Below are positions 28,351 to 39,326 of a stretch of 64,000 nt of DNA, piece after piece. The DNA comes from Taudactylus pleione (taxonomy: Eukaryota; Chordata; Amphibia; Anura; Myobatrachidae). The translations under genes were made by a program, and so were the position numbers. The stretch's first letter is position 1, and every line of letters begins with the position of its first letter. A model generated the notes under the pieces. The model ran no database searches, was not told the DNA's origin, and saw only the letters and a list, made by a program, of their open reading frames with translations. The DNA lies in NCBI GenBank assembly GCA_031769625.1, contig JAUIMM010000548.1:372001-436000 (forward strand), in the 5' to 3' direction.

Positions 28351-29027
28351 CCTCCACACCTTTTTTTTAAATGGTTTAAAATTTTTGAAAGTAAAATGTT
28401 TCAAAATGTAATGTTAAACATAAGCATTTTCCCATAAAAAAAAAATACTTACATGGCGCCTCTTGGCTAGTACTTTGCTGCTCTGTACTCAATGTCTTTT
28501 CTCAATGCAGCAGACCGATTTGGCCCTTCAGTGACGTTTTTATACATGCGTCAGCATTATTCGGCCGCATCATTCATTGTGCACTCCTATTGTCCGTCCT
28601 TAATTTGAGCAGGAAAATAAAGACTATTTATGGCTTGGTGTGACTCCATTCGAGGTGGCATTTTTTGATTGTTGGAGGTATTTCGGTGTAGAGTGGTTTG
28701 TTGTTTGGTTGGTGGAACGTGAAGGAGTTTTTTTTTTTTTTTTTTTAAGGAGCGTTTTTTTATTATTTTCTTTGTTTAAGTTAGCATTTTTGCGTATTTT
28801 TATTTGCTATTTTTATTTATATTTTTGAGTAAGTATTTCAATAATTCCCATAAACATTTATTAATAAATTGTTTCAAAATTTTTTTTATTTTTTTTTAAC
28901 AGTTATTTTGGCTGGAACCCAAGTGACCTTTTATAACTTTTGGATATTTGTCTGTTTTTGGTAAGTGTTTTTGGTTTTATTAATTAACAAATTAGATGTG
29001 TTGGTCTTAGCATATGTTTCGCTAAGT

Positions 29028-29497
29028 AATGTGTGCTTGTTCTGTGTAAAATCATATCTTAAGTCTAAATGTAGCGTACTATTTTGCGAACTAATGTGTG
29101 CTTGTTCTATGCAGAATCATGTCTTAAGTCTAAATGTAGCGTACTATTTTGCGAACTAATGTGTGCTTGTTCTGTGTAAAATCATGTCTTAAATCTAAAT
29201 GTAGCCTACTATTTTGCGAACTAATGTGTGCTTGTTCTGTGTAAAATCATGTCTTAAATCTAAATGTAGCATACTATTTTGCGAACTAATGTGTGCTTGT
29301 TCTGTGTAAAATCATGTCTTAAGTCTAAATGTAGCGTACTATTTTGCGAACTAATGTGTGCTTGTTCTGTGTAAAATCATGTCTTAAGTCTAAATGTAGC
29401 GTGCTATTTTGCGAACTAATGTGTGCTTGTTCTGTGTAAAATCATGTCTTAAGTCTAAATGTAGCGTGCTATTTTGCGAACTAATGTGTGCTCCCTT
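29028..29497. repeat. 65-bp tandem repeat inside the Harbinger element, about 7 copies
   Basis: Copies of AATGTGTGCTTGTTCTGTGT plus 45 further bases start at 29,028, 29,093, 29,158, 29,223, 29,288, 29,353 and 29,418, each exactly 65 bp apart, with a partial copy at 29,483. Differences are single substitutions. The array lies between the divergent Myb gene 1 and the transposase, about 230 bp upstream of the transposase ATG, so it may sit in the shared promoter region. Confidence 0.95.
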
Positions 29498-29727
29498 CTC
29501 TAAATGTTCGTAAACTATATTTGGTTTAATTCCTAGTTTATAAAATGATTCTAAAAAAAATTTTTTCCTTTTGAAATGTAGGTGGTTTTTCACATGACAC
29601 TACCCAGGCCTGTAAGATTCTTTGGTTTTCTTTGAAAAGATAAGTATATTTTTCTTAACACATTTGTCTAAAACAATAACTACCTGGCTTAACATTTCAG
29701 GTTGATGTTGGTCGTATTCTCTTGGCC

Positions 29728-30808
29728 ATGGTTCCAGAACCCGACCAACCTCAACTTCGTCCCAGGCGTAGGCCTCGTAGGCGTGCAAGGCCCCATATAT
29801 ATAGAACACGTGTCACCCTTTTTGGAATGCCAGATGATGAGGTGTTAAGGCGCTACCGTCTGCCTCCAAAAATCATCATAGACACTCTCTCATTAATAGA
29901 GAGTGATCTTGAATGGCAAATTGACAGTCCTCCAGTAATACCACCACTTACGCAATTCATGTCGGTGTTACATTTTTGTGCCTCAGGATCCTTTCAAAAC
30001 ACCGTGGGAATAGTCGCAGGAATCTCCCATTCCTCCTTTTCTAGGATCCTGAGGGCAGTGATGGATGCACTATTTAAACACCTCCATCATTTTATTAAAA
30101 TGCCATTGGATATGGGTTCCCTTAATGTAGTGAAGGATAAATTTTACCAAATTGCTGGCTTCCCACACATCATAGGGGTTGTGGATGGCACTCACATACC
30201 ACTTCAGCCTCCAGCAAGGCTGGAGGCAATATTTAGGAACCGAAAGCACTTTCATTCAATGAATGTAATGGTGGTATGTGATGCCTCCCTCCAGATCCTG
30301 TCCCTGAATGCCAAATTCCCAGGCAGTGCACATGATTCCTTCGTCATCCGGCAATCAGGGATTTGGCACAAATTAAACAACCTACAAGCTGGTGATGCAT
30401 GGCTTCTGGGTAAGTTGACACCTTCTGTTGAAACCAATGCAAAGCTTTGTACACAATGGTCCTGATGTTGTTTTTTATATTTTCACAGGAGACAGTGGTT
30501 ACCCTTGCACTCCCTGGCTGCTCACTCCTTATTTGGTTCCCACACCAGGGCCACAAAGTCAGTATAATTCCGCACTTACAGCCACCAGGCAGGTGGTGGA
30601 GCGCTGTATCGGCCTTTTAAAAGGCCGATTCAGATGCCTCCACCGCTCTGGTGGCGACCTCATGTATTTGCCGGCTATGGTTTCCAAAATTGTGGTCCTG
30701 TGTGGGATTTTTCACAACATCGCCATAAGGAGTGGTGTCCCAATGCAGCCAGAGGATGCCTTGCCTGAGGATGGCCCCCCCCGAGGTTGGTCGGAGGTCA
30801 GTATGTGA
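29728..30808 (+). CDS. PIF/Harbinger transposase (DDE, HARBI1-like), one intron
   Basis: Exon 1 runs from the ATG at 29,728 (context GCCATGG) to 30,409; the intron 30,410-30,488 has GTAAGT and a TTTCACAG acceptor; exon 2 runs 30,489-30,808. The product is 333 residues, close to the usual 330-400. An Arg-rich N terminus (10-25) is followed by a DDE_Tnp_4-type domain: VVDGTHIP with D153, PGSAHDS with D203, GDSGYP with D229, and VVERCIGLLKGRF with E265. The D229-E265 spacing of 36 suits the family, so I take D153, D229 and E265 as the triad. It would cut and paste DNA at the GGGCCTGATTCAG ends and make 3-bp duplications. The intron falls directly before the DSGYP motif. A possible 3' splice site (AACATTTCAG, about 29,691-29,700) precedes the ATG, so a 5' noncoding exon may exist. 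No stop or frameshift is seen. Confidence 0.92.
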
Positions 30809-31190
30809 GGTGGCCATACGCGATCAAATTGTTGCCCGTTTTTTTAGGTAATTATTTCAACAAATTAATTTAATTGACACAATGTAGACATGTCTTTTTA
30901 AATGTACACTTTTAACTTTTTTTTTTATTTTTTATTCCCTAAAATGAACATAAAAATACTTGCATACTACCTGATCAACACAAATGACTTTATGTGGACA
31001 CATTGGATATAACTTCGGCAACAATGATTTCCTCTCCTCATTTGTGGATTCATGTTGGAATGCTATTTCAACAAACAGTTCCTGATTTTTTTTTTTGTAT
31101 TTGGGTTTTTGGAATTTTTTGGACTTTTGTGTGTGTTTTAACTGTGTGATTTTGTTTTGACAATTCACTTGGTGTTTATTATTTTTGTGC

Positions 31191-31196
31191 AATAAA
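31191..31196 (+). terminator. Candidate poly(A) signal for the transposase
   Basis: AATAAA lies about 380 bp after the transposase stop in T-rich DNA. It is the first such hexamer I noticed downstream; use is inferred. Confidence 0.4.
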
Positions 31197-31626
31197 TTTT
31201 TTATTTTCATTAAAGAACCATTTCCTTCGTAAATTACAAACAAGTGAAACCTGTTCCAAAATATGCAAACATGCTTAATGCATAACACTGTAATTTATTA
31301 ATTTCTAAACTTTTGTACCCTGCTTTGTTGCTAAAAACAAACACCAAAGGTATTATGGTGAATCAGTATGTTTACAATTCTAGGCCTAAGCAGGTTGCTT
31401 TAATTTTTACATTACCCCAAAAAATAATTATACTATTTTTTACGTTAATTCTAAAAACCTATTGGTATTGTTATGTGTTTAATGTGCAAGCTTACATACT
31501 TACTTGACCTTTCTACAAACAAATTGTCATTACTTAAAAACACAGGGACAAATAGTAGACTTATGTAAGGTTCAACAATCTAAGATTTACAGACAAGGAA
31601 TGAGACTTAAATAAATCAAAATAAAC

Positions 31627-31632
31627 TTTATT
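31627..31632 (-). terminator. Candidate poly(A) signal for Myb-like gene 2
   Basis: AATAAA on the minus strand lies about 35 bp past the stop codon of Myb-like gene 2. The short distance supports the gene's 3' end. Confidence 0.55.
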
Positions 31633-31666
31633 TTTTAAAAAATGTTTTGGGTATAACACTAAAAAC

Positions 31667-32881
31667 TTATTGGCGCAGGATCGCCAAAAGGTGGTCCAAG
31701 GCCACCAGCATGCCAATTACATGGCCCCGGAGTTCCGCCAAGCCTCCTACAATGGCCGCGTTACGCCTCTGGGCCTCTGTGGGGATCAAAAATGTGAGGG
31801 TTACTAAAATAACACCTTCATTTTGAATGTTCAAACCCCAAAAAAATTCTGGCTATACCAAAAATAAACATCAGTTACAAAAACCTGTCCAAAAAAAAAG
31901 GAATGCAAAACGAAAAGATTTACAACAAATAAGGGGCCAAAAAGTAGAAATTACAAAAAAAAACATGTATTAAACCTAAGCAAAACTACGACATTTGTTG
32001 GTACCGTAAACAAGAAAGACACAAGTGGGAGTGTTTGGACATGTGTCATATGTGTAAGGGGAAAACATCCTTGACATTGTTTCACAAAGATATATCTAAA
32101 AAACATTTGAACTACTTTACTATTTTGAACTGCACAGGCAAAAGGACAACATCAACCAAATTAATTTACAAATTAAAATACAAAAACTAAAACAAAACAA
32201 AAAACATAGTTTACAATGTAAACATACCAGCCACACTGCGGACTGGGCCTGGAGCCACAAACTCCTCCTCATCTGAGGTGGGCCAGTGGGTAATTGAAGA
32301 AGGAGGGGTTATGGCTGAGGGAGTTGAGTGTGTGGAAAAGTGAGGTTGGGTTTGAGGTGAGGGGGAAGTTGGAGGGATGGTCAGGTGAGGAGAGGGAGGG
32401 GATTGAAGGTTGGCAAGGTCTGGGGTCTGGGGTGGAGGGGGAATTTGGGGAAGAGTGGGCAGGGGATGTTTGGGTGGGAGTGGGGGATAGGGGACGAGCC
32501 ACACGTCGGCGCCGTCTGACTATCCGCTCTGCCCCTAAATGATGGAGAAAAACAATTTTAATAACATATATTTTTTTGTATTTTTAAATTTGCATTAAAA
32601 TAAAAAAAACAGGGATATACTGTAAACAAGCACACGCAGGTATGACCAAAATATACATATAAAAAAAAAAAAAATTATAAACATACACAGAAACACTTAC
32701 TTTGGGCAATTCGGAGCCGCAAAAGGTCCGACCACCTGCGTTCCAACTGCCCTATATTTCGGTGATAGCCGAGGGAACGCAGGCGGCGGCGCACCTCCGC
32801 GTAGGCCCTACGTTTTTGTATATTGGTGATGGGGTGCGGCTGGTTGGTAATGCGCTCGTCCATCACTTCTGTAAGCACCAT
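31667..32881 (-). CDS. Harbinger Myb/SANT-like gene 2 (three exons, frame uncertain)
   Basis: Exon A (32,881-32,701, donor GTAAGT) encodes a Myb-like helix segment ending RRWSDLLRLRIAQ. The same frame reads RFCRREL just upstream of the ATG, so the true start may be further 5'. Exon B (32,534-32,228) follows an ATTTAG acceptor. It begins with a basic stretch (RRRRRVARP) and becomes very Pro/Ser-rich; its end in another frame reads TSDEEEFVAPGPVRSVAG before a GTATGT donor, so a small indel probably shifts the frame within the Pro-rich part. Exon C (31,776-31,667) joins in phase and ends in a hydrophobic helix with LVALDHLLAIL. The DNA-binding segment differs from that of gene 1, so this is a second, distinct Myb-like protein in one element. 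Its function is unknown; DNA binding or transposase partner is inferred. Confidence 0.6.
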
Positions 32882-33611
32882 TAGCTCCCGCCTACAGAAG
32901 CGTTGGCTCTCATGATGGCAATGATTTTTTTTTACACAAAACAGTTTTAATAAAGGACCTAGAAAAAATTTGATTGGCTAATGTACTTTGTAAATTAACA
33001 GAAACAATTCTATTGGTTAGTGTATGAGTCATGTGACCTACACCCTCACAAATATAATGTGAGTTATGATAGGCTTGATGCAGTGACATGCGTAAGCTAA
33101 TTTAAATTTAAAACCCCCAAAAAAATAAAAAATATGCTTTTAAAAAAAAAAAAAACATTACTAGCATTCAAACAAACTTTTAAATTCGAACAACTATCCC
33201 CTTGGTCAAACCGTACGTATTCTGCGGAAGAAATGACACACACTAACAAGAATAAAGTTTATTGACATTGCCAAAAAAAACAGGATTGCAAACATGTGAA
33301 TAACAATTAAGGTAATTAATATAGTGATTGCCAGTAATCGATTCAAGTATGTTTGCAGAATGAAATAACAGGCAATCGAAAACTGACAGGGCCACTTCCG
33401 GAATTGACTTGTGCGAGCGCTCCCTGCAACCAAAGAGGAGACGGACGCTCGCTATTTTGAACGATCGCTAGCTAGAGGAGGGGTTGGGAGAATATGGGGC
33501 GGAAGGTTAGCTACGAGCGAACATATGAGCGAGCGCTTGGATTTAAATATTTCTGCTCGTACGGCGGACGAGCGATCGGCCACTTGCGTCCGGGTCTGAA
33601 TCAGGCGCAAA

Positions 33612-34195
33612 GTCTATAAGGTTACAAATGCCAAGTGATTAAAAATCCACAGCAGTTGTTAAACATGAAAAATAAAATTGTTGTTTGCTACTATATATAT
33701 ATATTAGTCTCACCACTGAGAGAGTTTTAGAAGCAACGTTTCTGTAAGATAAACGGACGCGCTGGATGCAAAGGATCCTCCTAGAATACACGTTTTATGA
33801 GCTGATGCTCCAATTTGAATATATATAAGTAGCAATATTAGAACATCTTTAGTCCATACATGCTTTTCCAAGGTGATCCGTGTTAACTCCGGTTGGGTGT
33901 TTTACTCACAGTCCCACAGACCACAGCCCAGGGAGGGACCAGGAACTTCTTCCGTCACTTTGAGATCTTAGTATGTGGCACGGTAATCCAGCTCCGGCCA
34001 GGCACCGCCTCTGTCTCTCGGGATCACCAATCCACCAAAGTGCACAGTCCACCAGTAAATAAAGATGGTTTCCAATCAATATAGAGGGCTACAGGTGTCA
34101 CTCAGCAATAGTCCTTTTGTAAGTCACAGGTAATTCTCTAACATGTTTCGCTCCATCAATGGGGGTTTTATCAAGCCCTCTTTAGACGCCTGTCA
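33612..34195. other. Degraded repeat DNA right of the Harbinger element
   Basis: Contains a short (TA)n run near 33,692 and, at about 34,138-34,190, the phrase ACATGTTTCGCTCCATC followed by GGGGTTTTATCAAG, a type of motif common in amphibian interspersed repeats. No open frame of interest and no clear element termini are visible. Confidence 0.4.
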
Positions 34196-34590
34196 TTAGA
34201 CCTACGCCGGGAGCCGGACACCCAGCTTACCGATCGAAGGTAAGCTGGGCGTGGACAGCCGCTGGGGGGGGGGTCTAGTTTAGCGGCTCCCGGGGGGGAT
34301 TTAGGATTTGGCACTACCCCCGCAAGGTTAGGGTTAGACTAGGGGAAGGGGGGTTAGGGTTAGGCACCCCCCCGGGTGGAGGTTAGGATTAGGCACCCCC
34401 CCAGGAGACTTAGGGTTAGGCTGCGGGGAAGGGGGGGGTTAGTGATAGGCACTTGGGGTGGAGGTTAGGGTTAGGCACCCCTAAAGGAGGGTTAGATTGT
34501 AGAATTAGGTTAGTTTATTTATACTTACCTTTGGATGTTCGGGATGTTCACCCCTGCCGGGCTTCCGCTGCGGCCTGCGGTAAATCATAC
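34196..34590. repeat. G-rich segment with TTAGGG-like repeats
   Basis: It starts with a hairpin (CCCAGCTTACC...GGTAAGCTGGG, about 34,221-34,249) and continues with irregular copies of GGTTAGGGTTAGGCACCCCC separated by G- or C-runs. The telomere-like hexamer never forms a regular uninterrupted array, so this is not a telomere. It is probably the core of a nonautonomous element related to 37,153-37,429. Confidence 0.6.
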
Positions 34591-35592
34591 TGATTCCCAT
34601 ATTATACATTACATTGTAGTACAATATATTGTGTTTCAGTACAGTACACTGTAGATCAGTATATTGTAAGTGTATTAGCATATTAAGGTACTGTACAATT
34701 TACCATAGCTTCACAGTATAATGTACTATAATGCAAAATAGTATAGTATAATATAGAATAGTACTGTACAGTATAGTACAATATATACCAGTATAATACA
34801 GAATAGTACAATAAAATAAAGCAACTGTTGCACAATATATTACAGTATAATGCAGCATAGTACAGTAGAATAAAGCACAGTATAGAACAGTATATTACAA
34901 TATAATGCAGCATAGTGCCACACTGTATAGTACAGTATATTACAGTATAATGCAGCATAGTACAGCCTGATGGAGCATAGTGCCACACAGTAGAGTACAG
35001 TATAATGCAGCATAATACAGCTGAATAAAGCAGAGTGCCTATTCTGTATAGTACATTATATTACAGTATAATGCATCATAGTACAGTAGAATAAAGCACA
35101 GTATATTACAATATAATGCAGCATAGTGCCACACTGTATAGTACAGTATATTACAGTATAATGCAGCATAGTACACCCTGATGGAGCATAGTGCCACACA
35201 GTAGAGTACAGTATAATGCAGCATAATACAGCTGAATAAAGCAGAGTGCCTATTCTGTATAGTACATTATATTACAGTTTAATGCATCATAGTACAGTAG
35301 AGAAAAGCAGAGTGCCACTCAGTATAGTACAGTATATTACAATATAATGCAGCATAGTACAGTAGAGAAAAGCAGAGTGCCACTCAGTATAGTACAGTAT
35401 ATTACAAATAATATAATGCAGCATAGTAAAGACTCAAGGAGCATAGTGCCAAACAGTATATTACAGTATAATGCATCATAGTACAGTAGAGAAAAGCAGA
35501 GTGTCACTCAGTATAGTACAGTATATTACAATATAATGCAGCATAGTACAGTAGATTAAAACATAGTGCCGCAAAGTATAGTATAGTATAAT

Positions 35593-35922
35593 CATACTTG
35601 CCGATATTTTTACAGGGGGGTGTTGGAGGGGGCTGGCAGGTCCGTCCAGCAGGGAGGGTGGGGGCGGTTCAAGTAGGCGAAGCGGGGCGTCATAGCGGCT
35701 CCGCCCACCGCTTTATAATGCCAATATTACTGGCATTATAAGGCAGGGGACGGGGCTACGATAACGCGATTCAGCGCGAATCGCGTCATCGCACCCCCGG
35801 ACTGCCCACTTTTGCGGCTGGCGATGGGGTTTGCGGGGTGTTGTCAGCCATTCCAGGGGACTTGCCTAGTCTTGCGGGGTGTCGGGAGGCTTCCGACAGT
35901 CCCGGGAGAGTAGGAAAGTATG
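35593..35922. mobile_element. hAT-type miniature element, 330 bp, in array E
   Basis: It is flanked by a perfect 8-bp target duplication AGTATAAT (35,585-35,592 and 35,923-35,930). The ends CATACTTGCCGA and CTCCCGGGAGAGTAGGAAAGTATG include short inverted termini (CATACTT/AAGTATG). The interior is GC-rich, with a hairpin around ATAATGCC...GGCATTAT. No coding frame is present, so it must be nonautonomous; hAT is inferred from the duplication length. Confidence 0.8.
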
Positions 35923-37152
35923 AGTATAATACAGTACAGCATAGTACAGAAGAATAAAGCAGAGTGCCACACAGATATTACAATATAATGCAGAATAGTA
36001 CAGTACAATAATGCAAATTGCTGCACAGTATAGAACAATATATTACAGATAAATGCAGCATAGTACAGGCTCACTGGGCATAGTGCCGCACAGTATAATA
36101 CAGTATAATGCAGCATAGTACAGTAGAATAAAGCTTGCTGCACAGTATAGTACAGTATATTACAGCATAGTATAGAGGAAAAGAGCACAGTGACGAACAG
36201 TCTAGTACAGTACAGAATAATGCAGCATAGTACAGACTCACAGATCATAGTGCTATACAGTATATTACAGTATAATGCAGCATAGTACAGTGGAATAAAA
36301 CAGAGTACCACAAAATATAGTACAGTATATTACAGCATAGTACAGAGGAATAGAGCATAGTGACGCACAGTATACTACAGTATAATGCAGCAAAATACAG
36401 ACTCACGGAGCATAGTGCTTCACAGTATAGTACAGTATGATGCAGCATAGTACAGTAGAATAAATCAGAGTGGCGCAAAGTATAGTATATTACAGTATGA
36501 TGCAGCAAAGTACAGTAGAATAAAGCAGAGTGCTTCATATTACAGTATGATGCAGCATTGTACAGTAGAATAAAGCACAGTATAGCACAGTATATTATAG
36601 TATGATGCAGCATAGTACAGTAGAATAAAGCACAGTATATTACAGTATGATGCAGCATAGTACAGTAGAATAAAGCAGAGCGGCGCACAGTATGGTACAG
36701 TATATTATAGTATGATGCAGTATAGTACAGTAAAAATAAAGCAGAGTGGCGCACAGTATATTACAGTATGATGCAGTATAGTACAGTAAAAATAAAGCAG
36801 AGTGGCGCACAGTATATTACAGTATGTTGCAGCATAAATAAAGCAGAGTGGCGCACAGTATAGTACAGTATATGACAGCATAGTACAGTAGAATAAAGCA
36901 GAGTGGCGCACAGTATAGTACAGTACATTACAGTATAATGCAGCATAGTACAGTAGAATAAAGCAGAGTGGCGTGCAGTATATTACAGTACATTACAGTA
37001 TAATGCAGCATAGTACACTAGAATAAAGCTGAGTGGCGCACAGTATTTTACAGTATGATGCAGCATAGTACAGTAGAATAAAGCTGAGTGGCGCGCAGTA
37101 TATTACAGTATATTACGGTATGATGCAGAATAGTAGAGTGGCACACAGTATA

Positions 37153-37429
37153 TGGGATCCGGTCAAAAAAGTCAGGATGTCGACACTTAGAATGCCGCTC
37201 CGGAATCCCAACATCTGTCAAAGTCCCGAGGCCGGCATCCCGATGATAAGTACTTGGGCTAGGAGGAGGGTTAGGTGTTAGGGTTAGGCACTAAGGGGGG
37301 GAAGTTAGGATTAAGGTGCGGGGAGGGGGAGGTTAGGTTTAGGCATCGGAGAGGGAGGGGTAAGGAGATGGGGAGGGTTAGGATACTGACCAACAAGTGC
37401 CGGTATCCTAACCCAGTCAGGATGCCGAT
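37153..37429. mobile_element. Nonautonomous element with TTAGGG-like core in array E
   Basis: About 277 bp of foreign sequence interrupt array E. The ends GGGATCCGGTC and (complement) CGGCATCCTGACTGG are weakly inverted, and TA repeats at both borders suggest a TA-type target. The core holds GGTTAGGTGTTAGGGTTAGG and related G-rich copies, like 34,196-34,590. Boundaries are approximate. Confidence 0.5.
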
Positions 37430-38251
37430 ATAGTACAGTTTATTACAGTATAATGTAGCATAGTACAGAATAATACAAAGTGCTGCTCATTATAGTACAG
37501 TATATTACAGTGTAATGTAGCATAGTACAGAAGAATAAATCAAGTGCCGCACAGTATATTACAGTATAATGTAGCATAGTACAGAAGAATAAATCAAAGT
37601 GCCGCACAGTATATTACAGTATAATGTAGCATAGTACAGAATAATACAAAGTGCTGCTCATTATAGTACAGTATGTTACAGTATAATGTAGCATAGTACA
37701 GAATAATACAAAGTGCTGCACAGTATAGTACATTATATTACAGTATAATGTAGCATATTACAGAATAATAAATCAAAGTGCCGCACAGTATAGTACAGTA
37801 TATTACAGTATATTGTAGCATAGTACAGAAGAATAAATCAGTGTCGCACAGTATATTACAGTATAATGTAGCATAGTACAGAAGAATAAATCAAAGTGCC
37901 GCACAGTATAGTACAGTATATTACAGTATGATGCAGCATAGTACAGAAGAATAAATAAATGTGCCGCACAGTATAGTATAGTATATTACAGTATAATGTA
38001 GCATAGTACAGATTAATAAATCAAAGTGCTGCACAGTATATTACAGTATAATGTAGCATAGTACAGAAGAATAAATCAAAGTGCCACACAGTATAGTACA
38101 GTATATTACAGTATAATGTAGCATAGTACAGAAGAATAAATCAAAGTGCCGCACAGTATAGTACAGTATATTACAGTATAATGTAGCATAGTACAGGAGA
38201 ATAAATCAAAGTGCCGCACAGTATAGTACAGTATATTACAGTACAATGTAG

Positions 38252-39307
38252 TGTCGAAGCCGGATAATTGGCTGAGACAGAATCGGTTAAAAATTAAATA
38301 TGCACAATGCCATTGTGCGAATGGCAATGAGACGCCATTTTAATGAATCTCGCCCATTATAAGTACATACGGTGATGCTATTATTTAGCGTTGTGCGATT
38401 CCCACGCAATAGAAAGATGTTAGAAGTCCTCATTAAATAAATACAGACAGTCACTAAAACATATAAAATGATCAACCCTGCAAAACGCGTACCATGGTGT
38501 ACTCCACAAACACGTAGTCGCACAACGCTAAATATCATCTTTTCTTAATATCCCAATACTTACATACTGCACACTTACATAAAATGGTTCCCTAGCATTA
38601 AAGTGTAATATTCAAGGTTTATTCAGTATTAGTAATGTTGTGAAATAAATGTTATTTGATATCTAAGGTTTAGTACTTGGTAAGCAGACCGTGTTTGGTG
38701 TTGTACTGATCCACTGTGTCTTTGCAGATTTCCGGTATCATCGGTGAGAAGATCGCAACATGTGTCTGCAAACTATGAACCATAGAGAGTTAAACATTAA
38801 AATGTACTCTGTAATGTAACCAGCTTAGATTTATTATGCAGCGGGAAAAAGGACACAAAGGGCTGTTGGAGGCTGCTTTGTGTCCATACGAACTGACCTA
38901 TGAACTATACTGTAACAGAAGAACCAGGAAGAAGAACCAATGGAATCATAGCAAACTGTTCTATTGTATTGCCTATCCCTGCAAGAGTATATATGTGGGC
39001 TCTCTGAAACTAGATGTCCAGTCTGCTTGTTTTGTTGACGGAGGTTTCTACTTTGATGCCGGGATCTGTGTCCAGAGCGCGTGCATATGTAACGATTGTA
39101 CCTCGGGTCTGTATGATTTATTTGCGCTAATTGTATTTAGATCACAGCGTGTAACTATCTGTTTTTATATTGAATAATAACTTTTTGTGCTTTGTAACCA
39201 CAATCAAAGTCTGAAGGCAGTTATTTCTTGTGCGACTCATCACGCTAAACAGCGACAATTATTTTAGAGTGTATAAGTAGGTAAGAATCGATAGGTAGGA
39301 ATCGATA
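38252..39307 (+). repeat. 5' LTR
   Basis: It matches 55,797-56,847 along its length with scattered substitutions. It lacks 24 bp present in the 3' LTR (after GACGCCATTTT) and differs around TTATTTAGCGTTGTGCG. It has an extra 14-bp duplicate (GTAGGAATCGATA) at its 3' end. It contains AATAAA near 38,435 and an open frame in the second half. Confidence 0.92.
38836..39177 (+). CDS. Cysteine-rich open frame in the 5' LTR
   Basis: The product is 113 residues with ten cysteines (16, 26, 44, 49, 65, 78, 83, 85, 88, 109), a basic patch RRTRKKNQ (28-35) and no signal peptide or obvious membrane segment. The same frame is open in the 3' LTR. I do not recognise a family. Open frames inside LTRs are known in a few retroviruses (for example the mouse mammary tumour virus sag gene), but there is no visible similarity here. 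Alternatives are a chance frame, or a captured host exon. Several differences between the two LTR copies change amino acids, so selection is not evident. Confidence 0.35.
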   Translation: MQREKGHKGLLEAALCPYELTYELYCNRRTRKKNQWNHSKLFYCIAYPCKSIYVGSLKLDVQSACFVDGGFYFDAGICVQSACICNDCTSGLYDLFALIVFRSQRVTICFYIE

Positions 39308-39308
39308 G

Positions 39309-39326
39309 TTGGGGGCTAGCAGTGTG
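39309..39326 (+). promoter_or_regulatory. Candidate primer-binding site (tRNA-Pro-like)
   Basis: TTGGGGGCTAGC follows the 5' LTR by one or two bases. The TGGGGGCT part matches the beginning of the proline-tRNA primer site used by gammaretroviruses; the remainder does not match, so the call is tentative. Confidence 0.4.

Larger units (their letters stand above)
26172..33608. mobile_element. PIF/Harbinger DNA transposon, autonomous-type, 7.4 kb
   Basis: The left end GGGCCTGATTCAGAGCCG and the right end (complement GCGCCTGATTCAGACCCG) are terminal inverted repeats that continue as looser inverted similarity over several tens of bases. The flanking triplets AAA (26,169-26,171) and AAA (33,609-33,611) are a 3-bp target duplication, the size made by this superfamily. 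Inside are a plus-strand two-exon transposase and two minus-strand multi-exon Myb/SANT-like genes. Known Harbinger elements pair a transposase with a Myb-like protein that aids nuclear import and end binding. The first Myb-like gene has one stop codon and the second an apparent frame slip, so this copy may no longer be fully active. Gaps between genes are AT-rich with poly-T tracts. Confidence 0.92.
34591..38251. repeat. Minisatellite array E, 62-65 bp units
   Basis: Units combine CAGTATAGTACAGTATATTA, then CAGTATAATGCAGCATAGTA, then a link such as CAGTAGAATAAAGCAGAGTG. Toward the right the link becomes CAGAAGAATAAATCAAAGTG and the middle AATGTAGC, the form seen in array F. It is interrupted by elements at 35,593-35,922 and 37,153-37,429 and ends exactly at the provirus. 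Many short minus-strand frames are repeat translations. Confidence 0.95.

Noticed and set aside
33893..34084. 63-codon plus-strand frame
   Set aside because: Short, in degraded repeat sequence, no recognisable motif.
34290..34500. Telomere or interstitial telomere
   Set aside because: The TTAGGG words are irregular, broken by C- and G-runs, and lie inside a bounded insert.
34683..38327. Minus-strand Tyr/Cys/Leu-rich frames in array E
   Set aside because: Repeat translations shared with array F; period matches the unit.
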